Of a stretch of 64,000 bases of DNA, positions 1 through 10,785 are shown in pieces. Source of the stretch: Armillaria gallica (lineage: Eukaryota > Basidiomycota > Agaricomycetes > Agaricales > Physalacriaceae). Where the stretch lies: assembly GCA_037576215.1 (NCBI GenBank), contig JBANDB010000019.1, positions 751,501-815,500 of the forward strand, in the 5' to 3' direction. The notes beneath the pieces are model-generated. The model did no database searches. It saw only the letters and a program-made list of their open reading frames with translations, and had not been told where the DNA came from. The translations under genes and the position numbers were made by a program. Within the stretch, counting starts at the first letter, position 1; every line of letters starts with the position of its first letter.

Positions 1-537
1 GAGCCATTGGAAGCAAACCAATCCGGTCGAGGCGATGCTGTTTTGCTCCCGGAACCTTGTTATCGAACCACGTATTCAACGCTGCTTGGTCATCTTGAGA
101 GATACCACCTGTTATAGGAACAACGGAGGAAAGGGGATCCTTTTTTTGTTTGAGTAGCCAACCCATTGCTGGGACATCGAGTTTTTTTGTAGCTTCAAAT
201 GTGGTATGGTCAATATCGAGGCCCACTTCTCATGCAGTTTCTCACTCTTCATCAGATCAAGTGCCGTGTTTTTACCCGTGGGTGGTAGCTTGGGATTACT
301 GGTAGCAGTGGATGCATTGCTAGCATGGAACTGAAGATATGTTCGTTCTTCTTCACTCTTTGTTTTCGGAGAACCATCTCGTACTAGCTGAGCAGAAATA
401 GCCTTCGTGTCCGAGAGGGCTAATGAAGCTTTGACTTCTGGATTGGACGCTTCACTTGCCTTGGGATTCTGCGAAGGATTTTCCAGTCGTTTCACCGGGT
501 TTGGTACGTAACATTGTACATTGCCTAGAAAGCACAT
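1..537 (-). CDS. Hypothetical protein, 5' part (runs off left edge)
   Basis: The reading frame opens with an ATG at 537-535 and is rich in Ser, Lys and Pro, as expected of a disordered N-terminus. The frame stays open to 112, but its last part reads like non-coding sequence. A 50-nt GT-AG intron at 275-226 (GTAAAA donor, GAGAAG acceptor) joins it in phase to a second exon that stays open to base 1 and looks protein-like (it contains DIDHTTFEATKKLDVPAMGW). I do not recognise the family. The C-terminus lies outside the window. The intron is inferred from frame and splice sites only; without it the protein would end at 112 with 141 residues. Confidence 0.45.
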
Positions 538-3500
538 CTATTGCTGTGAAGTGACGAGTCACAAAGTGTCTTACCGCTTGCATCCAAAACTGGAACGTCT
601 GTGTGATGAAAATCCGTGGGGAAAAGCCCTCCTGCATTTGTTAGGTCTTCATTTTGATTTCCGTGCCGATTTTGGTCAAGCCTTCGATGTAAATATCGCT
701 TGAATTTATCCTGGGAGGTGCGTATCATAATTAGCTCGTTGTCTATCTGAAAAGAGTACATACAAGGAGCGTAAACATGGTCTATGAAGCTTCGTGGTTC
801 CTAGGATAAACAGTAGCTTATGGGGGTGTCGAGTATAAAAAAAGGAGAGGTGAAATTCATAACATATTTTCGTAACCACTGTTAGACAGTAATTGCAACA
901 AATGAAGTGCCTGAAATGAATCGGTTTCCATATTTCCATAGCAAAGCGGAACAGGAGAGAGACAGACTTAATAGTTACCGTTAAAGGTGCGAGTTAAAAG
1001 TCGCCTATTCCAAAGATGAGTTGCATGAAATGAAGAAAAGATTAAGCAACCGGCATAGAGAAAAAGATACACTAAGGTCAGAAATCTCACACAAATAGCA
1101 AAGGTAGCCCTTCACGGATTCACAATATTTATTAAGCATGTACAACAACAGTAGAAGAAAATGATCTACCAAACGTGAAGGCGAAAGAGAACTGAGCCCA
1201 TCGAGCGATGTTTGATGGGAGGTTGACTACCCCTGTGATTTGTCAACCACGCTGATCTGACCACGCTGATCACATCAACCACGCAGCCACGCACCACGCA
1301 GCCACGCAGCCACGCAGAAATCTTCTTGCCCCAGAAAAATGAGTATACCTCACGCGTGGAAGAAAAAGGGATGAATCATGATGTCCCTGCCTAGCAAAGA
1401 GATGATAGTAGCGACATTATAGTTTGGCGAGTTGAGCTTTTAGATCTATGCAAGAAATAACAAACTAGTCTATTCACATCAAATTTTAGGAAATGCGAAG
1501 AACAGTGCGCGTACATAGTGGATCTCGTATCAGCATAAGTAGTCATATTTATTTGCCGGGGCCTAAGTTAGCCTGTATTGAAAAGAGTTAGATCCACAGA
1601 ACGAAAGAAAATGCTACCTGAAGTCATTGAGTAAATGGTAACGTTAATGCCAGGTCTCGCAAGGACACTGTCGGGTGGCGGAATAGACAAGACAGACCAT
1701 GCAAGCATCAGATTATAGGTCTTCCACTGTCATGCATCTAAATTCTTAACTCGTGACCAGAAACAGAAGGCTCGAGAAATTTTGGATTACAATACACAGA
1801 AAGGAAATATAAATTGTTCGTACAGAAAGTCAGAATAGCTATCATTGGATCAAAGAGTGTTAACTTACAGTGAAGTACACGAATCCATCACATATCGCGC
1901 GTCAAGATGATACTGTAGACGACCGTGGGTGTCATCAAAAGTAGACGTATGCGGAAGAGTGTCATCGAGGAAGGGCTCAGAATCGGAACTCTACCCTGAC
2001 TAATTCTGTTCATGCAATCAGAAAACGAAAGGTTCTGCAGAGGCAAACATAAGGAGGAAGAGGGGAGAGTCTCGAGAAAGAACAAGGCTCACCATGTTCA
2101 ACACTGCTTGAGGAATGTACTCCGTTCTGCGCCAACGAGTTATCCATCGCCGACGCGTATAGCGAGGTCAATCGCATGGGGCTCTCGGAGACAACGAGGT
2201 TGTGCGGCGATTTACTAGAATACAAAGGCTACATCAATAGACGGCAGGGGAGACTTAGACTTCTTCGACTCACCCAGAGTGAACTCCTCAGCAATCCCCG
2301 TTGGCAGAACTCTGATATCTGGATCGCCGCGATTGGGAGACGAAGCGTCGCATCTAACTATAAGTCAGTGGTAGACTGTTACGAAACTGGGAACGAGAGT
2401 CTTGGGTACGCTCGTAAGATTGAGGAAGTCAGTCTACTGCCGAACCCTCATCCACGGTAAAAGTACCCGGACATCGAGTTCGCACAGTTGCGTTTTCATA
2501 GGAAAGCATTTTATCCATCTGTTCAACGGAGAATGCGGTGCATTAGCAGAAAGGTGAAAACGAGAGGCCCTTGATCGTACGCAGATGAGCCATATCGATG
2601 AGAGTTTACCCGTGAGCTATCGGGTGTCGCTGCTCAGAGTTGTTATCCTCGAGAACCGTGATCATGAAGGAATCAAAGGCTAGATGTGTAAAGATGGATC
2701 AGCTTCGTCGTTAAGTCGTTTAGTATAAGGTCTCGAGACCGTTCCCGAACCTTCGTATCTTCGCAGAAAGGCGTGCATATAGCATATAGCTTTGAGCCTC
2801 GTCGGCACACTACGAACAGTTTACCTGGGTTTCGAACTGTATCACGTCGGAGAGAGCTCAATAGTTAAAGGGCATGGATCTCTATTAAAAAAAGTGGATC
2901 AGAACGCGGTTAGTGGTAGGGAGAACCTCAATTGCCGAGGCGAGCCTCCAAACAATGGTCGGATCTGTGGGCTATACTTTGTTACCGATTAGGTTGAACA
3001 ATTCGCGGTGTCTTATTTTGAACGCTCGTCAGTAGTAATGCTAAGGAGACGGTTTCGTGAGTTATTGCACTGTTCAGGTGACGGTGAGCCGCGAGTGTAA
3101 GAGAAGAAAGGAGGAGGTTACCTGTCGGAACTGTAGCCCGTTCTCATTGTCACTCTCCAGAATCTTGGCATTTGGTATACTTCGTCAAAACAGAGCTGCT
3201 GGGCGATACTGTGTATCCTTTACTGCACACGTATGAGGGTGGGAACGCTTTTATATCTGGGGACTGTGCGCAGTGGGAGATGTCTTGACCCTCCTGACAC
3301 CCACGCCGGGTCTGTACCATGAGTAACGGTGGATATGGATAGGCAAGAGTCCATCTAAGGTCGTCGACGAACGACCACCAATATGGGACGACATTTACCT
3401 AGGTGCAACGAGACTCGAACCTAGACCGATTGTCCTTTCTTGTAAAACTTCGATTTCATGACAAAGTGACTCGCTATCACGAACCAGGCACTCCTAGTAA

Positions 3501-3600
3501 TGACTTCAGGGGCGTGTAGACGTGTTGGAGGAGCCTCGGAGTCAATACGGCTAGAAAGGTAGGGTAGTGCAGCTCACACCTGGATGAAAGCTTTCAAAGA
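538..3600. other. CpG-rich stretch without a recognisable gene
   Basis: Only short overlapping open frames occur (the longest is 94 codons at 2176-2460, plus strand), and none shows a motif I recognise or can be extended by plausible splicing. The one clear structure is the short tandem repeat at 1243-1318. Composition is like the rest of the left third of the window, so a decayed gene is possible but cannot be shown by eye. Confidence 0.4.
1243..1318. repeat. Short tandem repeat built on CCACGCAG / CCACGCTGAT
   Basis: The motif CCACGC followed by AG or TGAT recurs about seven times in roughly 75 bp with irregular spacing. The units at the right end are the most regular. It is a small minisatellite-like array with no coding frame. 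Confidence 0.75.
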
Positions 3601-4220
3601 GTGCAACATCGAATAGGTGCCCAGAAAGATGAGCACATCACCTTCCAAAATGGACATTTCATCCTACCAGAAAGCCACAGAATTAATTCCAATTATCATG
3701 AACGGAATGAGCCTACTCATCCAAACCTTGTCCTGTACAACCTTGGCGTCCTCACCAATCACGACATCGCTTTCCTCCACAACTTCCGAGAGCGATATGT
3801 ACGCTCCTCGAAGCTTGTCTTCGTCATTTGCCTCTCCGACAGCACTAAACACAAGCCGACTTCCCTCCTCCTTCGTGAAAGCCAGCTCAGCCTTGAAGCC
3901 GCGGTGACAGCGGTATCGGCCATTGTTGACGTGATCAACGGCCCGTTTCCCGGTCTCGCGTGGAAGGATGCACCTTCGTTTATGGGCCGCGGGAACAAAA
4001 TCAAGGACGCATCTTTCCCTCCAACCACGGTCAATGTATCCTATGAATCTCCCTTCACAACAATACCTGCAAGGGAACTTTGTCGGAGTGCATTTAACAT
4101 TTGTTGAATGTTTCGAAGGGAGAGGCTGCAGAACAATAGATACAAACAAACCTCCGTCACTCTTCAGCTTGATGTCGTTTACCATCTCCTGCAATCACAA
4201 CTCGGAATCTCTCAAGGCCG
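3601..4220 (-). CDS. Possible hypothetical coding region (strand uncertain)
   Basis: Both strands are open here: 176 codons on the minus strand (4194-3664) and 168 on the plus strand (3601-4107). The minus frame is slightly more protein-like in its second half, with an acidic stretch containing EANDEDKL and SEVVEESDVVIGEDAK. No domain is recognised and no start is favoured. The two frames cannot both be real, and neither may be. Just downstream, at about 4250, base composition changes sharply to CpG-poor. Confidence 0.2.
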
Positions 4221-4649
4221 ACAATTTTTTAAGACTAAAATAGCTACTATAGAGTGACTCTGGCTGAAAATTAGGACCACAATATTTAAACTGCACATTG
4301 TGGGGTACAAAGAGCAAATAGATTTATCATTTCCGAACTGCCTGCAATTTTGAGACTTGGTACACAATTTTAATCAGTTGCATTGTTTTATGATTCATGT
4401 AAGAAAGTAGTTATGTTGCATCTTTTACTCCACACTCAAAACCCCTCCTTTGCTTGGGAGTGAAGTTGAAAATAGATTCTGACCATTCTGTTGCAGGAAG
4501 TCTTACGTTCCATCCAGCTCTGTCTTTCTCATCAATGAGTGAGTTCCTGAACACCTGCAATGCAGAGCTGCTAGAACAGGATCTCTCCTCCTTTTATATG
4601 GCCCATTTCTTCTTGTTTGAGTCTGTATACTGAGTATCTCTGGACAATG

Positions 4650-5037
4650 CTGTACTAAGTATTTCGTTCAATTCGAACCTTGGTGTGACGCATGACATGT
4701 TTGGACCAATTCGAACGCTCGAACGGGGCATTGAGGATGTGTGACAGACAAAAAAATTTGAACCTCAAATTTCAGAGTCAGCTTGAATTGTACAGCTTTA
4801 CAACAAAACTTTGGAGCATTCTACACCAGATATCAAAAAGGGAAGCATTTCTAGCAAAAATTTCAAATTTTAGTCCAGTTATGGCTTGGTTAGGGAAATT
4901 TTTTGGTTATGGACTCATGATGGGGCGTGAAATCAATTCGAACAAGCCTCTCGTGATGCGTGACCAACAGTAGTTTTTCATACTTGAATGGGGCCTCCAT
5001 GATGTGTGACATTCGATTTGAACGAAATAGTACAGTA
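4650..5037. repeat. Foldback / MITE-like element with imperfect terminal inverted repeats
   Basis: The left end (CTGTACTA, then TTTCGTTCAATTCGAA three bases further on) is matched in reverse complement at the right end (TTCGATTTGAACGAAA followed by TAGTACAG). This gives arms of about 26 bp with a 3-nt gap and a few mismatches. Internal copies of GATGCGTGAC and its CpG-decayed form GATGTGTGAC occur near both arms. No clear target-site duplication was found and no transposase frame is present, so a non-autonomous element is likely. The superfamily is unknown. Confidence 0.5.
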
Positions 5038-5248
5038 ATGTGAAGTTGTGTGCAGTTGGAGGACAGTACCTGGACAGAGTGTGAAGCAGTCAGAGCTTTC
5101 CCTGGGATGCATGGAACAGTCAGCTAAGGATTGAAAACTGTACTATTCTCTTAACTCTCCCTAGGCTACATGTTTTGTTCAAGGTGTTTTCAAACCCCAC
5201 TGAAGGAAATGATATTAAAAGATGTGCAATTCTAACTATACAACAACT

Positions 5249-6260
5249 CTAATCTTCCCATACTGATGTTGGCTCTAGGTTCATCATAGGGAAAAGCTTC
5301 ACATCACAGATCAGCCAGCTCCTTGGTATATGCAACTGGGGTGGACTATGAGGAGGTAATGGATGAGGAGATAATGGAGTCAGTGGTAGATGGGCTAAGC
5401 TATTGACCGTTGCTGGGGGTTCAGTGTCCTTGCTCCACCACACATAGAACATTGCAAAGAGAAGCAAGACTGCCAATGACCCACATATCCATCCAACCAC
5501 AGGGGTCCACAAAGTTTGGGACACCTGGCAGGAGACAAGTCTTCGGAATCTTGGAGGAACACTTTGATCCATGAATGTTGGGACTGCAGGGCAGAAGGTT
5601 ATGGTGAGATGGTCAGCAACTGAAATTGTCTGTCAGAATGGACATCAGAGGAGAAACGGGTTCAAATACTCACCCAAGTACCTGGTAAGGATTAATGCAG
5701 GCTCTTGAATATGTGAAAGATGACATACAGTGAGGTGATTGGGACAGACGATATGCTAGAGCTACCAACAGCCCATCCAGATTTGTTGATGCAGACTGTT
5801 GAGCAACTTTCACCGAAGGGACCACATGATCCTAGTATCATTTAGCATAGAAATCAAGTCTGGATGCATACTGGTCACCCGTACCTTGGTCTAAGAACCT
5901 GAGGGCGAGTTAGGGAACATGTTGAAGAATCAATCACAGGAGACTCACACAGATATGGTGCCCAGGCCTGAACTCTCATATGAGTTTACCCTATCAACCT
6001 GGGTTCCATCGTCAAGAATCACCAAAGGCTGTCCTTGTCAGTCCTGTCTGCCTGTCGAGTAAATACAAGAAGGCTCACGCTTCCAGAGCCACAGCTACAG
6101 GGCCGGTGATAAGTCCAATTATGATCAGAAAACCAAGTTGTCATCCACTCACTTGTTTTCTATGTGAATGATATATCCCATGGCAGTAGGCAGGAGTAAT
6201 GAAACGAGCATCCAGCACTGCAGAGGAAAGAGGAGCAACATGAGGGTAAGACGATGAAAA
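5249..6260 (-). CDS. Secreted/membrane protein with ectodomain and one TM helix, multi-exon, possibly decayed
   Basis: Three coding-like blocks lie in order on the minus strand. The first (from about 6211) starts MLVSLLLPTAMGYIIHI, a likely signal peptide, and ends at a GTGAGT donor. The middle block (about 5830-5707) has the cysteine pattern CGPFGESCSTVC with Gly/Ser-rich surroundings, like a small disulphide-bonded ectodomain. The last exon (5572-5249) has one hydrophobic helix (TPVVGWICGSLAVLLLFAMF) followed by a Pro-rich tail. Signal peptide, Cys-rich ectodomain, single TM and short cytosolic tail is a common layout in Agaricomycete cell-surface proteins. I could not join all exons in frame, so it may be a pseudogene. 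Confidence 0.4.
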
Positions 6261-6280
6261 GAACTGAGGTACGTCTCAAT

Positions 6281-9200
6281 ATAATTAACGTCGCCAGGTG
6301 TTCCATGGACACGTTCTACGCAGCTTGTCATATAGGCGGACCGCCTTTACAATTATTGATGGCGGGCGGGATCAGGCTTCTTGGAGACTAAGGGAAAAAT
6401 TAACCTTGGAACAAAGAAATCAATGCTGCACCTTGCTCCCGACCTTGCAGCTAAGTATGAATCTTGTATACCTCCAGAATATTTCGACCAACTTCAGGAT
6501 GCATGGTGCATAGCTTTGCGACAGCAGCGTAAATGCCAAAGAAGTGGCGTCCTTCAACGGTAACCGCCAATCATTGCGGCAGGCAGGATCCGCCACGTTG
6601 CTTTGGAAACACCAAGGCCTACAGGTCCACTGCGAACACAAAATCACAATGAAAAGTGATCTCTTCTTCCATGCAGGTAAGGTACCGTACCTAGATGTGA
6701 CTCGTTCTAATGTTCCACGGTTTAGCTCAGCTCGTCGTGCGACAAGTGATGTACATGCTTAATGACCATGACGCGTGCCAAAAATATGTATATGTTATGC
6801 AACCTTCAACCAATGTCGTACGTTACCAGCTCAAACTCCGCCTTGCTGGATCGAAAAGCCCGCTGCCAATGTGAATGAGTCCGAGCGGAATGTATCCCTG
6901 TGCGGTCTCCAGTGCATAATCCAGCTTCCGACTGGCTTTGTTAAGTTATGGCTACACTAATGCTTGTTGGATAGGTACCTCACTTCCCGTGATCGCTAGT
7001 ATATTCCAACTAGCAATCATCGAGCTAGCAACCGAAGAAGCGGGTCAATGTGTCGTCTTTTTTCGCCTAAGAGCAAGAATAGAAAGCGGCAGCAGGACGG
7101 GAGAGTACAACCCTTAATGAACAACGATCCATAGGGGGCTGGTCCTCACGCGCATCATTTAAGAAGAGAGCAAGACGCGTTAGGGTCTCGTTGGTAACGA
7201 TCGAGATCCTGACAGCTCGCTTTGTTCCCGCCATCTCCAAGCCATCTCATAACATATACCATATCCTCAACAGTACAACTCGGTTACCGTAGAGATCCCA
7301 CACACGCCGAGGGCGCATGTTTGAGTCGGTGAGCCTGGCATCGACAATCGCCTTTTGTCCGCATGTCCCGGTCCTTCTCTTCTCGTGTCCGTAACTTATC
7401 TTTGATGGTGGCGACATCACAGAAATACAAAAAGTGCCGCAAATGACCATACACAGTGCCAAAGTCTTTGTTTCGTTCAACGTACGGTTCAAGAATGGAA
7501 TGCAGTTCATTAGAGGTGACGACGAACCAAAAAAGGCCGACTCGGAGAATTTATCATAATGATCATAAGGCACCTTCATTTCGGTACAGTTTGCTAAAGG
7601 AATGGAAGGTCTGCACAAGGTCGCCTTATAGCCCGATGCGAGGAACCAACACCTGGCGACGTCACCTCAGGACCGCTGTTAGAATTTTTAACCTAGAGAT
7701 GCCATCACGTACGAAAGATTCTGATAGCCGATTAGACCCTCCTTCGCCTCACAATTAACGCTGACAACAGACCCTCATTGACGCATTCGCAATAAGAACA
7801 TTGTCGGGTGGTCCTTATCAGCAGGGTAAGGTTATACTCAGACTTTTCCTTTCATCTTTCTTATAACCATATAGCACTGACTAGTCTCAGCCTGTCGTGT
7901 TAGTACAGCCCTGTGACAAGCCCCATCAACGCCCCGTTCCTTCAAAAAAGACATGAAAATGATGAGATTAAAACCTTTGTACAGACGGCATCGTAACCAG
8001 CGAGATGCTCTCAGTGTACGAAGAGCGCCCTTCTATCTGGCTCTTCCGTACTCTCCACCTCACTGCTAGACAAAAGTCACCTTTGGCCGTCCGATGGCTG
8101 ATGCTGAGGCGTTCTACCGCTGCGTCCTCATGTCTAACCCGACATTGGTCTCTACATGAAACACTTTATATTTGCACGTCATCCACAACTCGCTGCCATT
8201 GATGTCCAATATGTTCTGTTAACTGGAAACGGTATGGGATTTCCCTATCCTTGACGCTCTACCCAACCTCAGGTCCTTTCTTTTCGCGCGGCCCCAATTT
8301 CATGATTCTGATTTCATCCCACTGTGGTCCGAAGGAACGAGCATTCGAAGACTCGCGTTCGACGACAAGTCATCCTATCGCAGCGCGTGGCCCTTCAGAG
8401 TAACGGTGGATTTCCCAACAGTGACATCTTTATTCAATCCCTGCGTAAAGCGCATTCGGGTAAAGATAATGGGATGCTGATTTCCTAGAAGACTAACTAC
8501 TCGAGTTGTTAGAGAAGAAACGCCCGTCGATTTCTTTCCTTGGATCTGTGTGCTAATAATCTACAAAGTGTTCTGTACGTCTTGCAGTCTTGTTAATACA
8601 GCGACAACTACTTATGCAGTAGAGAATCTAGCCGTCGGTTCACGCGATGTATCAACTTTGATCGAGTAGAATGGACGTTCTACATATCAGTTCGACCATT
8701 GTCGTCGCCCCCACCTGTAACTAAATGGACGATACGATCTATTCAGCGAACGATGTGATGATTTGTCTATTCATGAGTTCCTTGACTGTGATCCTTGTAC
8801 TGACCTTGTATTAGCTACGATACACGTAGACAGGCACTACAAATTCCGTGCACGCGTTGGGCGGAAAGGTCCGATTTGGTAGGAATCTCCATTCACACTC
8901 CTTCGATTCATGTGCCCTTCCTTACTCTTGAGTCAGCACTATGTCCCTCTTTTGCTCTCTATGTTCGCAACGGATAACGCCCGTCTCATTAATGAACACC
9001 TCTAATTGATAGGTCACAGATTATTAATAAATTCCTCTGCTCTGCCAGGACGTTCGGCGTCCGGTTACCGGTGTCTTGAGCATTCCGAATATGGGTTGCT
9101 CCTTTTGGTACACATTTGAGCTGATTCGGTGTGTTGTGGTGCGCCGATGTTTGGCAGCTTTTGGGTGAATGGGATTTTCTTTCTACTAGCTGGATATCGG

Positions 9201-9418
9201 CTCGGGTTCAAGATAGCTCAAGAATGCATAGTATATTATACTCATCTTCGCGTCTATTGTCTTGAACTAGATCACTATTTATGCATCATAAGAACCACAT
9301 TTCCATCGTCATGCACTAACCACTCCAAATTCCCATTCACCGAGACGATGTCCTTGAGTGATAACGACGGAACGAGGTACGTTACAAATATACTCCACCT
9401 TGACTTGCGTCCTCATTG
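6281..9418. other. CpG-rich region with gene fragments only
   Basis: Coding-looking fragments include 6381-6563 (plus; contains IPPEYFDQLQDAWCIALRQQ) and about 8005-8480 (plus; a leucine-spaced stretch containing LDALPNLRSFLF, resembling the LRR part of basidiomycete F-box proteins). The minus-strand fragment at 7247-7618 is listed separately. None can be assembled into a complete gene by eye, and no repeat ends were seen. These are probably relics of expanded families. Confidence 0.35.
7247..7618 (-). pseudogene. Possible HET-like (heterokaryon incompatibility family) fragment
   Basis: A 123-codon open frame contains MRPRRVWDLYGNRVV. This closely resembles a segment (RPRRVWDLY-NRVVP) that I associate with Agaricomycete HET-domain proteins, where it lies just before the HET core. 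The expected core does not follow: the frame ends within a few codons and I found no continuation. I read this as a broken 5' fragment. The assignment rests on one short motif from memory and could be wrong. Confidence 0.27.
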
Positions 9419-10785
9419 ATGGCGATAGCTTAGGCAAACCGCAAGTGGCAGAACACGTCTTTCATCGATGAACTTCCGAACGAGCTTCTCCTCGTTATCT
9501 TTTCCTTGTGTGCACAGAGCACCTATGGTACCGCATTCTCATTCTGAGTAAGTACCGTCTGTAAGCGCTAGCGGTCCCTAGCTATTAACGGCGCGTACCT
9601 CTGGACCTCCCCCACCATCGACACCACAACCCCCCTGCTTCCCATCATACAAAGTCCCTTATCATACTTATCCACCATCTTCCCAAAGGAAGCTCTGATC
9701 CTCGAGCGCTCGTCGAATCTGGATGTCGACATTACAATCTCCAACGGGGATGGAACGCCAAAATATACACCGAAACATTTTCAATTCCTTTTTACCCTCC
9801 TCTCCATGCATTCTCGTCATATTCGAACTTTGGACGTGCATGTGATCTTGGCTTCTAAGCTATGTTCCGGGCTCCATCGTGTTGCATTTCCAAGACTGCA
9901 AAAATTCCAACTCTTCTCTGACTACGCCTTGGAAGATCTGTTTGAGATGGAGGACGAAGAGTATGGCACCTCCCCCATCCATATGCTCGAACACTCGTAT
10001 GTGGATACTATCCCAACATTCGCGGATCTACAACAGTGGAGCACATCAAAATACCCCACTCTCACAGATGTCACTTGCTCCGGCTTTCCTTTAGAATGGG
10101 AATTCTTCTCCCAGTCGAATCTGCGAACCTTGCGTTTGTGCATTGGTGTCCGGAGAGCACCATCCATGGCGATCTTGTGGAGAATCCTTTCCAACAGCAT
10201 GGACACACTCGAATGCCTCGAGCTTACCGACATCATCGATTGGGTGGCACCATCTGATCTACATCCCGCCTAAGTTCGTTTGACTCTCCCCTATGTTCAT
10301 ACCTTAGGTAATTATGGGCAACCGTGCCACCAACGAAGTCCGCTTTGCCATCCGGGTCCTCGCGTTCCCTGCCCTTCGAAATCTTATTATCAAATGTCCT
10401 CTTGGCGGCGCAGAGCGCGACATTTTCATCAGCTTAATCAACTACCTCCCACTTGACGAGCTACACGAGCTCAAAGTTCCTGTTACCTGTTTTCGCGAGG
10501 CAGTCCTTCCTGACCCAGACCTCGTGAGAGAGTGGAATATCACCGAGGAATCCTTACTGATGAAGCTGCAGTTCATTCGCCGACTGATGTCGCTTCATAC
10601 GTTTGAACTCGTCTGCGGAACTGCATTGTTCTTCGTGCAGCGTTTTCCTGAGACTCATGAATTACCCGGTCACGAATTTAAAGGACGAGTGGAACAGCGC
10701 AGTTAATCTGTTCGGGCTTAAGAGACTTTCGACTAGAGCGGATGGTCATATGAGCCCCGAGGTGTTGTCATTCTTGCAGGATTGA
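9419..10785 (+). pseudogene. F-box / leucine-rich-repeat protein, broken
   Basis: One continuous frame from the ATG at 9419 to 10273 reads as a basidiomycete F-box protein. An F-box core (FIDELPNELLLVIFSLCAQ) is followed by a VCKR-RSLAINGAYLW segment and then leucine-spaced LRR-like sequence. F-box proteins recruit substrates to SCF ubiquitin ligases. The frame is broken by TAG at 9431-9433, TGA at 9545-9547 and TAG at 9569-9571; the last replaces the conserved Trp of the R-W motif. A frameshift near 10274-10313 leads to the C-terminal LRR part (10314-10706), and a second shift to the final block ending at 10785. GTAAGT at 9548 could be read as a donor, but a splice there would remove conserved residues. 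The family is clear; the gene is very probably dead. Confidence 0.65.

Larger units (their letters stand above)
4260..6270. other. CpG-poor island inside the CpG-rich left arm
   Basis: A hand count over 5101-6000 gives about 7 CpG in 900 bp, against about 48 in 900 bp at 9481-10380. The edges, near 4250 and 6270, are abrupt. The segment carries the foldback repeat at 4650-5037 and the membrane-protein gene at 5249-6260. It may be an inserted block that was methylated for a long time; I found no flanking repeats to define an insertion. Confidence 0.55.

Noticed and set aside
3400..3500. Minus-strand tRNA suggested by a B-box-like GGTTCGAGTCT and a GTTGCACCT end
   Set aside because: The T stem does not pair well, no matching 5' acceptor strand or D arm was found within 100 nt, and no normal anticodon loop can be drawn.
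9548..9585. GTAAGT donor in the F-box gene as a real intron
   Set aside because: The nearest acceptors would give 24-38 nt introns and remove the conserved VCKR-RSLA segment; reading through with nonsense codons fits the family better.
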